This document shows positions 26,656 through 34,374 of a stretch of DNA of 64,000 nucleotides, in pieces; the first letter of the stretch is position 1, and each line of letters opens with the position of its first letter. A program made the position numbers and the translations under genes. The notes beneath the pieces are model-generated. The model was not told where the DNA came from, searched no databases, and was given only the letters and a program-made list of their open reading frames with translations. Location: NCBI GenBank assembly GCA_964387025.1, contig CAYLUZ010000007.1:62001-126000 (forward strand), written 5' to 3'. Source of the stretch: PNON01 sp964387025 (GTDB taxonomy: Bacteria; Chloroflexota; Anaerolineae; Anaerolineales; Anaerolineaceae).

Positions 26656-26691
26656 CAACTGGATTGGTTGAGAAATTTTCCAACTGGATTG
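26656..26691. repeat. 11-bp direct repeat upstream of the NERD gene
   Basis: CAACTGGATTG occurs at 26656-26666 and again, identical, at 26681-26691, 25 bp apart, in the presumed promoter region of the minus-strand NERD gene (a minus-strand TATAAT lies beside the first copy). It could be a paired operator or a duplication left by an insertion. Confidence 0.6.
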
Positions 26692-26712
26692 TTTTTTCTT
26701 AGATCAATTATG

Positions 26713-26844
26713 AGACTCCTCACTCCGTTCGGAATGACAGAGGGGTGCTCTGTATGACATACTCATTTGCCCCCTGGCTTCGCCTCATTTGCCCGGAACA
26801 AAGTGTAGGGGATCCCCCCAAATTCACGAATTTGAAGGGATTCC
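26713..26844. repeat. Dispersed repeat R1, copy A
   Basis: A non-coding repeat. The core 26766-26844 matches 27700-27778 over its whole 79-base length with few changes; the 5' part (26713-26739, ending CGTTCGGAATGACA) matches 34281-34306 and more loosely 27678-27695. The end contains an imperfect inverted repeat around AAATTCACGAATTT flanked by ATCCC/GGGAT, so an RNA or DNA hairpin is possible. Part of a 512-base gene-free stretch (26613-27124). Confidence 0.75.
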
Positions 26845-26874
26845 GGAAAACCACATGCATCCGACCCAAGCAAA

Positions 26875-26940
26875 CTCTGTTCTCGCCGGTGTGTGCGTAG
26901 CCTCCCCAAAGCGTTGCGGAGAGGGACCCGATCGCGCGCG
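26875..26940. repeat. Dispersed repeat R2, copy A
   Basis: Starts CTCTGTTCTCGCCGGTGT and ends in GCGCGCG; it matches 27477-27574 in the same orientation, where a ~30-base insertion splits the middle. It includes the shared AGCG-TTGCGGAGAG / GGCG-TAGCGGAGAG segment. No ORF. Together with R1 it flanks the small gene at 27125. Confidence 0.65.
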
Positions 26941-27124
26941 ATTTGTTTATTTGTCTTTATTTGTTCCTTTTGTATTGACGTGGAATTCAGGTATTATTTT
27001 GTTAAATTGATATTTCTGCAATCTTAATAAAGAATTTATAGACTATTTCCCTAATCTTACTAAAATTAAAGTTGAAAAAGTATTTATCGATTACATATAG
27101 TGGTTCTTTGAGAAAGGAAAAAGA

Positions 27125-27472
27125 ATGGAAGTTAAGATCATAAAGTTAAATGGCTGCATGAATGTTATGCTGGCAGTGCTAACCTTGGGAGTGTTTCCAC
27201 TAGCCTATTTCATACAAACTCGCAGTTGGCCAAAACTGGTTGATGAAAGTGGATTGACTACTCAGGGCGGAACGCGTATCGCGTGGAATGAATTCACCAA
27301 AATCACCAAAGTAACCACTCGTGTCAACCGTGGATCAAGCTCAACTGTCGAACATTACGATCTGCGTTCTCTAAAAGGAAAGGTGATCGTGCCAGTCTAT
27401 CGCCTGGTCGATGGTCCACAGGTGTTTGAATTTATCACAAAACATTTACCTCCACAACTACTTATCCAATAG
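27125..27472 (+). CDS. Small membrane-associated protein, unknown
   Basis: 115 aa. A hydrophobic helix near residues 10-30 (CMNVMLAVLTLGVFPLAYFI) is followed by a mostly beta-type soluble part (residues 35-110) resembling a PH-like fold: G-L-T-T-Q-G-G-T-R-I-A-W-N-E-F-T-K-I. A GAGAAAGGA ribosome site precedes the ATG. It sits alone between two sets of dispersed repeats. I do not recognise a named family, and the PH-like reading is tentative. Confidence 0.7.
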   Translation: MEVKIIKLNGCMNVMLAVLTLGVFPLAYFIQTRSWPKLVDESGLTTQGGTRIAWNEFTKITKVTTRVNRGSSSTVEHYDLRSLKGKVIVPVYRLVDGPQVFEFITKHLPPQLLIQ

Positions 27473-27476
27473 AAAC

Positions 27477-27574
27477 CTCTGTTCGCGCCGGTGTTTGCGT
27501 TAATATCCCTGGAGTGAAACGGAATGGGAAGCATCCCCGAGGCGTAGCGGAGAGAGACCCCGCCGTGCGCGAAA
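27477..27574. repeat. Dispersed repeat R2, copy B
   Basis: Starts CTCTGTTCGCGCCGGTGT right after the small gene's stop and ends near GTGCGCG. Same orientation as copy A at 26875, with ~30 extra bases in the middle. The following ~45 bases (27573-27617, ACCGCCAGGTCTCCATTC) match a segment at 32289-32332 downstream of the methyltransferase gene. This copy and R1 copy B fill the 355-base gap 27473-27827. Confidence 0.6.
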
Positions 27575-27699
27575 GTTGACCGCCAGGTCTCCATTCTTTG
27601 GTATTAGGCTTTCTACACCGTGGTTGAGATTCCTCCCTCCAGGATCCCACAGGGAGGCTTCCCACTGATGCGCAATCACTTCGGTTGGAATGACAGGCA

Positions 27700-27778
27700 T
27701 TTGCCCCCCTAGCTTCGCCTCATGTGCCAGGAACAAAGTGTAGGGTATCCCCCCAAATTCACGAATTTGGAGGGATTC
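27700..27778. repeat. Dispersed repeat R1, copy B
   Basis: A 79-base near-copy of 26766-26844 in the same orientation, including the AAATTCACGAATTT inverted-repeat end. In copy A the order is R1-R2, here R2-R1, so the modules bracket the 115-aa gene symmetrically in order though not in orientation. Confidence 0.75.
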
Positions 27779-27827
27779 GCAAAGGATAGGCCTGCATATC
27801 ATGCCCGAAGGGTACGTCGGTCCACCC

Positions 27828-28574
27828 CTACGAGCAGGGCTTATAAAAATCATTGTCGTAAGATAAGGTAATAGTTTGGTTGGGTGGAATAACGTAATAA
27901 TTCTGGTTTTGCCGATCCAGCCAATTGCCATTTAAAAGATCTTTGATCAGGATCATGTCTCCGAGCATTCTTTCAAAACGCCAGCCATATTTTTGGGCTT
28001 CTGCTTGTGCCTTTTCCTCATGGCTTTCTGAACCTGACAAACCCAAATCGATCCAAACTGCCCGCTCATAAGATTGCTGCCAGGAATCTGTCAGGCTGAG
28101 CAGGTAGTCGGCGTTTTCCTTACCATATTTGGTTACACATTCACTATAGGTCAGGTCGAAGATCTTTTTTTCCGGTGAGCCGATCGGCGACAGCAAGTTC
28201 ATTGTGCCCATGCGCTCGATATAATCATCTGTGAACCAGTATGTCCCGGGAACCTGGTCAACCTGCTCTTTATAAAGTTTGGCATCACCTAGAAATAATG
28301 TAATACAATCATGGACTTTCGGGATGACCACCGGGATTGAAGGCGCTTTCAGCAGCTTTAACCAATTCCCGCATAGCCCATAACCCAAAAGGATGGCGTC
28401 GTATTTCCCTTGTTCAGCTTCAGCGATCTTTGCCTGGAGAGCTTCATTGAGGTCTTCAGGGTGTTCGTGCAGTCTGATCGGCATCAGGTGAATATCCACG
28501 ATGTGTGGCGAGGCTGCAGCAGCCAAATACAGTGGTCTAGCCAGTACTTCACAGGCTATGCAAAAGAATCGCAT
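27828..28574 (-). CDS. DUF1638-family protein
   Basis: 248 aa, soluble. Characteristic stretches are C-E-V-L-A-R-P at the N-terminus, YDAILLGYGLCGNWL near 75, IPVVIPKVHDCITLFLGD near 92, and PGTYWFTDDY. These match DUF1638, whose members often sit near corrinoid methyltransferases and may bind a metal or cofactor through the conserved Cys/His/Asp, but the function is unproven. AGGAGA lies before the ATG. The 197-base gap to the next gene holds a palindrome. Confidence 0.85.
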   Translation of the reverse strand: MRFFCIACEVLARPLYLAAAASPHIVDIHLMPIRLHEHPEDLNEALQAKIAEAEQGKYDAILLGYGLCGNWLKLLKAPSIPVVIPKVHDCITLFLGDAKLYKEQVDQVPGTYWFTDDYIERMGTMNLLSPIGSPEKKIFDLTYSECVTKYGKENADYLLSLTDSWQQSYERAVWIDLGLSGSESHEEKAQAEAQKYGWRFERMLGDMILIKDLLNGNWLDRQNQNYYVIPPNQTITLSYDNDFYKPCS

Positions 28575-28723
28575 CGGGGAGATCTCCTAATGAATCAAAG
28601 GAATATTATGCATGAAATTATAGCAGGAATTACATATATAAAAGGCAGATCACGATCCACCTATAAGGAGGATAAAAAGGACAATAATCTGCCTACCCGG
28701 CAATTCAAACTGCGGACTTTTAG

Positions 28724-28749
28724 GATGATATGCGCAAATGCATATCATC
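28724..28749. repeat. 10-bp-arm palindrome upstream of the DUF1638 gene
   Basis: GATGATATGC, a 6-base centre, then GCATATCATC. A perfect inverted repeat between the DUF2812 gene end and the DUF1638 start (both minus). No T-run on either side, so more likely an operator or RNA hairpin than a terminator. Confidence 0.5.
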
Positions 28750-28771
28750 ATTTCCTTGGTCTCTTGTTTCC

Positions 28772-29368
28772 TTATTCACCGGGGTGCGATTCTAATTTCC
28801 TTATATTTAATCCAATCCGGATCACCGCATAACAAAGGAATATTATAAAAATAAACAATATCAGTTGCGTGATATCAAAAAATAATGAATATTTTCCCAA
28901 TTCTTCGTGATTCACGAGCCTGCCCGGATTAATTATCACCAGGTAAATTGGAAGAAACGGAAGCAGCACTGCCAATAAACGACGATATTTTTGAGCCTTT
29001 GCGCGGCTGGAATTATAGATCTCAGGCGTATTTGAATTTTCAGGCTTTATGCGATAATAATGCCAGTTGGCTATAGAAGCTACCAATTCCCAACCAGAAT
29101 CGCGGAAAATAGAAACATATTCCGGGTAGTCCTTATTCGTTGTGAGTTTATAATCAAGCCGGTAGGTCACTGTCTCAGGGGTTCCGCGCTGAAAAGTATA
29201 AACAAAAGGAGCAACAGATAGTAGGTGCCAACCCGATGCAGCCATTTCTTCCAACCACTTTTCTTCTTTTTCATCCTGCCAGGCAAAAATCACTTTGAAT
29301 ACTGTTTTTGTCTCGTTTACGTTTTCCTGTTCCACTTCCACCTCACAAACCCAATAATATACGGCCAT
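28772..29368 (-). CDS. DUF2812-family membrane protein
   Basis: 198 aa. The soluble N-terminal part has EEKWLEEMAASGWHLLSV, Y-T-F-Q-R-G, YRLDYK and DSGWELVASIANWHYYR, the DUF2812 pattern; two membrane helices follow near 130-150 and 165-185. The family is nearly always next to a PadR regulator, as here, and is thought to be its partner or target. The start is uncertain: the ATG at 29368 overlaps padR by 26 bases, and family members usually begin closer to KTVFKVIFAW. Confidence 0.85.
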   Translation of the reverse strand: MAVYYWVCEVEVEQENVNETKTVFKVIFAWQDEKEEKWLEEMAASGWHLLSVAPFVYTFQRGTPETVTYRLDYKLTTNKDYPEYVSIFRDSGWELVASIANWHYYRIKPENSNTPEIYNSSRAKAQKYRRLLAVLLPFLPIYLVIINPGRLVNHEELGKYSLFFDITQLILFIFIIFLCYAVIRIGLNIRKLESHPGE

Positions 29369-29684
29369 GACGGGCCAATTCTTCGAAACGGTTAACTTCG
29401 TGCTCTGCCACGCGAAGACCGACTTCAGTCATATTGTAAAGTTTCCTACGTTCATGCCCGGCTTCTTCTACTGATTCGATCAGTCCCATAGCCTGCAAAT
29501 TCGACAGGGCTCCATATAAGGTCCCCGGGCCTAATTGAACCCGGTTATTGCTGATCTCGCTGACCTTTTGCATCACACCATATCCGTGCAGGGGTTCTTT
29601 GAGAGCTGCCAAGATGTAAAAAGTAGCCTCTGTAAGCGGTGTTATTTTTTTTATTGCTTCTTCAATTTTCACTTCATCGACCAT
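29343..29684 (-). CDS. PadR-family transcriptional regulator
   Basis: 113 aa. A winged-helix N-terminus with LTEATFYILAALKEPLHGYGVMQKV and L-G-P-G-T-L-Y-G-A-L-S-N-L (recognition helix), then E-E-A-G-H-E-R-R-K-L-Y-N-M-T as the wing, and a short C-terminal dimerisation helix: PadR subfamily 2. It binds DNA as a dimer and is usually released by a small hydrophobic ligand. It is followed by its DUF2812 partner and preceded by a consensus promoter with a 15-bp-periodic array, so autoregulation is likely. Confidence 0.92.
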   Translation of the reverse strand: MVDEVKIEEAIKKITPLTEATFYILAALKEPLHGYGVMQKVSEISNNRVQLGPGTLYGALSNLQAMGLIESVEEAGHERRKLYNMTEVGLRVAEHEVNRFEELARHGRILLGL

Positions 29685-29709
29685 TGCATCACCTGCCTTT
29701 ACTTCACAG

Positions 29710-29764
29710 CGATATATCGTTATTCGCTATATCGTTTATCGTTACATCGCATAACGCTATATTA
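29710..29764 (-). promoter_or_regulatory. Four-unit 15-bp tandem operator upstream of padR
   Basis: Units begin at exactly 15-base steps: CGATATATCG at 29710, CGCTATATCG at 29725, CGTTACATCG at 29740 and CGCTATATTA at 29755. The fourth overlaps the minus-strand -10 and the other three lie between the start point and the padR start codon. The first is a perfect palindrome. This is a strong candidate for the PadR binding array. Confidence 0.75.
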
Positions 29765-29787
29765 GCAAAGAATTTTTCCTTTGTCAA
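29759..29787 (-). promoter_or_regulatory. Consensus sigma-70 promoter of padR-DUF2812
   Basis: On the minus strand: TTGACA (29787-29782), 17-base spacer, TAATAT (29764-29759). The -35 is perfect and the -10 differs at two positions from TATAAT. Start point near 29752, about 68 bases of leader. The gap 29685-30010 also contains a small AACCAGCC/GGCTGGTT hairpin at 29831-29853. Confidence 0.85.
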
Positions 29788-30010
29788 TAGGCAAATATAT
29801 ATGCGAAATATCATGCCCGAAGGTTATATCAACCAGCCCGTTGAAGGCTGGTTTGTGCTGACTACCGAATCTGGAAATTGAATTTATATTTCCCCAGCCG
29901 ATTGAAAAATCACAACCAGCTTGTTTGTATAATCATTAGTCTATACTTTTGCCCAATCCAATTGTACACTTTTTTTATCTTATTTATCCACTATATAGGC
30001 AGGAGTCATT

Positions 30011-30796
30011 ATGAAAAAACATTTCTTGTTTCCCACCATTTTCGTGATTGTGCTTTTGTTTGGAAGTATTGCAGTAGTCAACCCGGTTCAGGCAGATACA
30101 TCTCAAGTCATCTGTTATGACCAATTTCAAAATGTGATTCCCTGCCCAAAACCAAAACGAACAAAGACCCCCTACCAGACAAAAATACCAACAGCTACGC
30201 AAACATCTTTACCCACCGCCACCCCAACCACAACAGCAACCAATAAACCAACTTCCACTGCGCTACCCCCCACCAAGACCTTTACCCCAACAAGCAGTGC
30301 CACAATCCTAGCAGTTATTCCACTGACAGGAAATTCTCCTTCAGGAAGTGATCCTAATTCCAATCAGGCACCGCTTCCCGGGCCACAACCAAACCCGGGA
30401 CAGTTTTCGCTATTCGGGTTGGGGGTTGGCAATCCGTTGGGAATATTGATCGGATTACTGGTGGGAATATTGATCGGATTATTGCTAGGCGGGCTGCTGC
30501 CTGCCGTTATCAGGAGTATGCGTGGCGGTCTTCTTCCTGCAGTTGACACAGGAAATGCCATGCATCAGGCTCATAAATTTGATGGAGCGATCAATCAGGA
30601 TCATAAGTTAAATGGCGCGATCAACCAGGATCACAAATTTAATAGCTCGATCAACCAGGACCACAAGTTTGATGGAGCAATCAACCAGGATCATAAATTA
30701 AATAGCGCGATCAATCAGGATCACAAGCTGAATGGTGCGATCAACCAGGATCACAAATTGGATGGTGCTGGTGATCAGTTCATTAAGTTTGATTGA
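30011..30796 (+). CDS. Secreted/membrane protein with C-terminal 10-residue tandem repeats
   Basis: 261 aa. An N-terminal signal sequence or anchor (~7-28), a Thr/Pro-rich spacer (~45-90), a Gly/Leu-rich membrane helix with repeated G-I-L-I-G-L-L (~140-165), and then residues 183-261 as eight copies of a 10-residue unit, consensus AINQDHKLNG. AGGAG sits before the ATG. The repeat is strictly in frame, polar and histidine-bearing, with Leu/Phe at one position, so it probably forms a regular rod or a binding surface. No known family recognised. Confidence 0.8.
   Translation: MKKHFLFPTIFVIVLLFGSIAVVNPVQADTSQVICYDQFQNVIPCPKPKRTKTPYQTKIPTATQTSLPTATPTTTATNKPTSTALPPTKTFTPTSSATILAVIPLTGNSPSGSDPNSNQAPLPGPQPNPGQFSLFGLGVGNPLGILIGLLVGILIGLLLGGLLPAVIRSMRGGLLPAVDTGNAMHQAHKFDGAINQDHKLNGAINQDHKFNSSINQDHKFDGAINQDHKLNSAINQDHKLNGAINQDHKLDGAGDQFIKFD
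30557..30793 (+). repeat. 30-bp in-frame tandem repeat (minisatellite), ~8 units
   Basis: Units of 30 bases encode A-I-N-Q-D-H-K-(L/F)-(N/D)-(G/S). The central six are close copies; the first (AMHQAHKFDG) and last (AGDQFIKFD) are diverged. Neighbouring units differ at alternating Leu/Phe and Gly/Ser positions, as expected from unequal exchange. Copy number is likely to vary between strains. Confidence 0.9.
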
Positions 30797-30843
30797 GATA
30801 GACAACACTCGACAATAATATTGAGTGAAGTATAATTTTTAAT

Positions 30844-32223
30844 ATGATTAATAACCTGGTGCGAACGGTACCAGACCTGACTCAGGAAGATCTGCTCATC
30901 CTGCGTCAGGTTTGCTTAAACTTTTTTGAATGTAATGATAAGACCACCCAGAAGCTTGCAAATTTCAGAAAGTTATTTGAGGAAGGGGCTAGTCTATCCA
31001 TTTTCCAGGCTGAAGAAACACTATTCCCGCTACATCTAAATGATCTCATCAAGTCTGGTCTGCTGCAAGAGGTAAATTCAAAAATCCAGGCCAGTTTGCA
31101 GATCCAGTATTATCAAGGCCTCCTTTTCCTCACAGATTTCTTTCACCAGGAAAACCAGCCGGATTTTGTTCTACCAATCGGTCCTTCCGGACGGTATTTG
31201 GCAGATCTGACCATCAGGCAGTCTGTACAGAACACCCTGGATCTGGGTTGCGGGTGCGGGATCCAAACCTTGCTGGCTGCCCAACACAGTGTAAAAGTGA
31301 TTGCCACAGATATAAATCCTCGCGCATTAGCTCTCACTCGAATAAATGCTGAATTAAATGGAATAATGAATGTGGAGACCATTGAAGGCAGCTACTTTGA
31401 ACCTGTAGCTGGACATAAATTTAACCTTATATTAGCCAACCTGCCTTATGTCATTCGTCCTGAATCACGCTTCATTTATTGCGATGTGGAACAACCTGGC
31501 AATGGAAGCATCCGAAAATGGCTGCTGGAAATACCAAATTACCTTGAGGAAGGTTGCTATGCGCAAGTGCTTTTACAATGGCCGATCTATGATAATCAAT
31601 CCTGGTGGCAGCCCATCCAGGAAATGCTTAAGGATCTTAAGGTAGATTCCTGGCTAATCTATAACGGGTCCAAAATACCGACAGAATATGCAGATGCATG
31701 GATAGACCTGGCAACAAAACTTGATCCGGAAAAATTTTTAAAAACCCGCCAAACATGGGTCCAGTGGTATCAAGATCAGGGTATTCAACAGATCGGGTTT
31801 GGAGCTTTGACACTAAGAAGCCGGTTAACAAGCAAGAATTGGTTCCGTGCCATACCAGTTAATAAAGAGTTGGATAGCCAGGTGGGAGAACAATTCATAC
31901 GATTTTTCACAGGAAAGGATTTCCTGGATACCCTTGGAAATCAGGATGAATTGCTAAATATCATTTTTCATAAATTTAACTTGGAGATTGAACCAGAAAA
32001 TCATTCGACAAATTGGATATATTCATCCAAAGAAATGCGTTTAGAAATCACTCTCTCCCCTGAAACCATACCAGTTTTTCGCTATCTTGATGGCAAGTGT
32101 AGTTTACTGAAGGCAATTCAACTAGCTTATCCAAATTCTACTGTTAGAGAGCAGAAGACGCAGCAAATCCTTAATGATATTGAAAAGATTATCCAATTAG
32201 GGCTCCTCTTACCTAAAAAATGA
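30844..32223 (+). CDS. HemK-like class I SAM-dependent methyltransferase
   Basis: 459 aa. A helical N-terminal domain (~1-125), then a Rossmann methyltransferase domain: TLDLGCGCGIQTLLAA near 132, V-I-A-T-D-I-N-P-R-A-L near 152, and NLPYVI near 200, the (N/D)PPY-type motif of N-methyltransferases acting on Gln, Asn or adenine. The C-terminal ~180 residues are an extra domain. The layout resembles long PrmC/HemK relatives seen in Actinobacteria. Substrate unknown; a protein glutamine or a nucleobase are both possible. A single-gene unit after the tandem-repeat gene. Confidence 0.8.
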   Translation: MINNLVRTVPDLTQEDLLILRQVCLNFFECNDKTTQKLANFRKLFEEGASLSIFQAEETLFPLHLNDLIKSGLLQEVNSKIQASLQIQYYQGLLFLTDFFHQENQPDFVLPIGPSGRYLADLTIRQSVQNTLDLGCGCGIQTLLAAQHSVKVIATDINPRALALTRINAELNGIMNVETIEGSYFEPVAGHKFNLILANLPYVIRPESRFIYCDVEQPGNGSIRKWLLEIPNYLEEGCYAQVLLQWPIYDNQSWWQPIQEMLKDLKVDSWLIYNGSKIPTEYADAWIDLATKLDPEKFLKTRQTWVQWYQDQGIQQIGFGALTLRSRLTSKNWFRAIPVNKELDSQVGEQFIRFFTGKDFLDTLGNQDELLNIIFHKFNLEIEPENHSTNWIYSSKEMRLEITLSPETIPVFRYLDGKCSLLKAIQLAYPNSTVREQKTQQILNDIEKIIQLGLLLPKK

Positions 32224-32546
32224 CCCCCTTTCGCGGCAGTATTATTATCAATTAAGTGTATCAAATAGACCCCCACCGAGAAAGTGGGTTTACCGCCTGG
32301 TCTCCATTCAATTAGTGTTGGTTTTTTCTAAATAATTTTATAGATTCCTACAGCAAATGCAGCCCACATGGACGCTTCGCAGTGTATTACAGGTGTAACT
32401 CCTATCGGAGCGACAGACATGCAGACGGATCTTGATCCACCTCTACAAATGTAAATTTCTATCGAAACCTACGCGATTTTTGATGGTTATGATTTTCAAG
32501 CGAAGAATTGTATAATCATTTGCAATTGATCATTATGGAGCATGGA
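32224..32546. other. 323-base gene-free stretch with degenerate repeat
   Basis: No gene seen. Bases 32289-32332 match 27573-27617 (ACCGCC-GGTCTCCATTC), a piece of the R2-linked repeat. A small CCCAC/GTGGG hairpin followed by three T lies near 32271-32290 and could be a weak terminator of the methyltransferase gene. A TATAAT near 32510 may serve the next gene. Confidence 0.4.
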
Positions 32547-33125
32547 ATGAGAAGGAAAAAACCTGTTCGCATTCACTTGGGCATTATTATTGTCTGTGTA
32601 TTGTTGCAGACAGCCTGTATACCAGCCAATACACCACCTCCGACACCAACCACCGCCTCTACTTCTCCGCCAACGGTTACGTCCTCACCTGATGCCTCCA
32701 GGATCGTTGAGACACCCGGACCTACCGATCTGCTCATCAAGCCTGTTGACGTTTATCCCTTTTGTACCAGCATCGGAAAAGATAAAACAACACGGGTACC
32801 ATCCACTTCACCGGTGAATATTGTATGGGGATGGAGCGCAAAGACCGAAGAACAGGTCAACGAATTCCTGGAGAACAGCACCACCACCATCACCCTGGAT
32901 GGAAATGAAATTGAAGGCTACCAGACGGGGAATATATTTAAAAATGAAACCAGGAACAATTATGAGGTTTTGTGGGTCTCACCTATAGGAATAATGGAAA
33001 CTGGTCAGCATACCATCACCTATGACATAAAGTTTACTAAACAAGTTGACGATGGGACCATTTTGTACGGACCGGGTACAGAAAATGAATCCGGGCACGA
33101 CGAGTGCTTTATCCTGGTCGAATGA
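32547..33125 (+). CDS. Secreted lipoprotein, unknown
   Basis: 192 aa from the ATG at 32547, which has GGAG six bases upstream; earlier ATGs lack a site. A basic N-terminus (MRRKKPVR), a hydrophobic helix, then LLQTAC as a lipobox-like end with the modified Cys near residue 24, although Gln at -3 is unusual. A Thr/Pro/Ser-rich spacer follows, then a globular domain from ~55 with V-N-I-V-W-G-W-S-A-K-T and GQHTITYDIKF, suggesting a beta-sandwich. Probably anchored on the outer face of the membrane. Confidence 0.7.
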   Translation: MRRKKPVRIHLGIIIVCVLLQTACIPANTPPPTPTTASTSPPTVTSSPDASRIVETPGPTDLLIKPVDVYPFCTSIGKDKTTRVPSTSPVNIVWGWSAKTEEQVNEFLENSTTTITLDGNEIEGYQTGNIFKNETRNNYEVLWVSPIGIMETGQHTITYDIKFTKQVDDGTILYGPGTENESGHDECFILVE

Positions 33126-33147
33126 GACCAGAAACTAATAAACGGTT

Positions 33148-33633
33148 TTACCTGAATTGATCTTGAAGTTCGCAAAATAGGTGGTGAAGAATTGGGTTTT
33201 TATTCACAGTACCATTCCCCAGATAGACTATTATCGGGTCGTCAGGGACACTCATAGCCTCAAGTTCCACCCACTCTGTTCCATCATCGTATTGGAATGA
33301 TAAATTCGTACCGGTTCTGAATATCCTGTATTTTCCAGCAACAGCTGTTGTATTCTTTTCACCGCTTAGTTTTCCACCGGTGCTCCAGGCGAAGAGAGCA
33401 TCAGCATTGCTGCCGGCAGTCCGGCGCAGTCGGGTGATGTGGTTACCCTGCCCGTCGGTATTCACCCCGAAATACGCCCCATCCAAATGGTCTGTCACAG
33501 GCTGAGTCCAGCCTTCATCTTTCTGGAAATCCACCATTGGGGACTTTGGAAGACGACTTAAACTTATTGGTGAATTTGCTAAACAACCTGAGATTGAATT
33601 CATTCGGTTATACAACAAATTTGCAGATGACAA
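33148..33633 (-). pseudogene. Remnant of a jelly-roll/LamG-like extracellular domain
   Basis: The minus-strand frame encodes a recognisable C-terminal piece of a concanavalin-like domain: HLDGAYFGV, GNHITRLRRTAG, KYRIFRTGTNLSFQYDDGTEW, and DDPIIVYLGNGTVN near the end. The first ~30 codons do not look like the family and there is no signal peptide, so the upstream part of a secreted protein seems lost. It may be a decayed gene end. It fills most of the 33126-33681 gap. Confidence 0.5.
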
Positions 33634-33681
33634 GGATTCTGGATAATATAATAGTCGCTAACCAAACCGGAGGATCACCAG

Positions 33682-34146
33682 ATGGCAACCAATTCTACAG
33701 TTTCCAGCGTTCATGTCAATGCTCCGCGTCCTAAGGTTTACCAGGCACTCATCAACGCCCAGGCAGTTGCACAATGGGATGTACCAATTGGCATGACCAG
33801 CCAGGTGCATGAGTTTGATGGCCGGGAAGGGGGGTATTTTAGAATTTCGCTAACCTACGAAGAAACAACCTCCAAAGGAAAAACATCCAGACAAACCGAC
33901 ACCTATCATGGCCATTTCACCAAGCTCGTACCAAATGAGAAGGTGATCGAAACAATCGAGTTCGAGACATCCGATGAATCAATGCGCGGTGAAATGACAG
34001 TCACTTTCACGCTCACTGATGCTGGCGGAGGTACGGACGTGCTCGCAAAACACGAGAACCTGCCGCCTGGCCTCTCACCCGCCGACAATGAGATTGGATG
34101 GCGGATGTCGCTCGACAAGTTAGCCGCTCTTCTCGATGCAGGCTAA
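33682..34146 (+). CDS. AHSA1/SRPBCC-family protein
   Basis: 154 aa. The START-like fold is recognisable from V-N-A-P-R-P-K-V-Y-Q-A-L-I-N-A-Q-A-V-A-Q-W near the start, F-D-G-R-E-G-G-Y-F-R-I, the central G-H-F-T-K-L-V-P-N-E-K-V-I-E-T, and W-R-M-S-L-D-K-L-A-A-L-L at the end. This is the usual AHSA1 length. Members bind small hydrophobic molecules or aid stress responses; the ligand is unknown. GGAGG precedes the ATG. Single gene. Confidence 0.88.
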   Translation: MATNSTVSSVHVNAPRPKVYQALINAQAVAQWDVPIGMTSQVHEFDGREGGYFRISLTYEETTSKGKTSRQTDTYHGHFTKLVPNEKVIETIEFETSDESMRGEMTVTFTLTDAGGGTDVLAKHENLPPGLSPADNEIGWRMSLDKLAALLDAG

Positions 34147-34280
34147 GGTTTGTGCAGATTTTCGGAAGGATCAAGATTTGCCCTATCCTATCCTACCCAA
34201 ATGCTAAAGACATTAGGGTAGGAAGAATTTTTTAGGGGACACGTCAGTTCGCCCTAAAAGGTTTACCAATCAGGCACTAA

Positions 34281-34306
34281 GATTCCTCTCTTCGTTCGGA
34301 ATGACA
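34281..34306. repeat. Dispersed repeat R1, 5' fragment (copy C)
   Basis: GATTCCTCTCTTCGTTCGGAAT and the following GACA match the 5' part of R1 copy A (26713-26739). It lies in the 228-base gap between the AHSA1 gene and the NBR1-Ig lipoprotein gene. The 79-base R1 core is absent here. Confidence 0.6.
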
Positions 34307-34374
34307 AACATGGGGCAAGCACATAGGTCTGCCCCTGCGGGAATAATTGTTTCCATCAAAAAATCCGGAATGAA

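Noticed and set aside
23642..26700. AT-rich island as a prophage or transposon
   Set aside because: No integrase, transposase, phage structural gene, terminal inverted repeat or attachment duplication was seen.
29831..29853. AACCAGCC/GGCTGGTT hairpin as a terminator
   Set aside because: Only three T follow and no gene ends nearby on the plus strand.
30557..30793. Regular ~30-bp repeat that could be taken for a CRISPR array
   Set aside because: Units are directly joined with no spacers, stay in frame and encode the end of a signal-bearing protein. No cas genes nearby.
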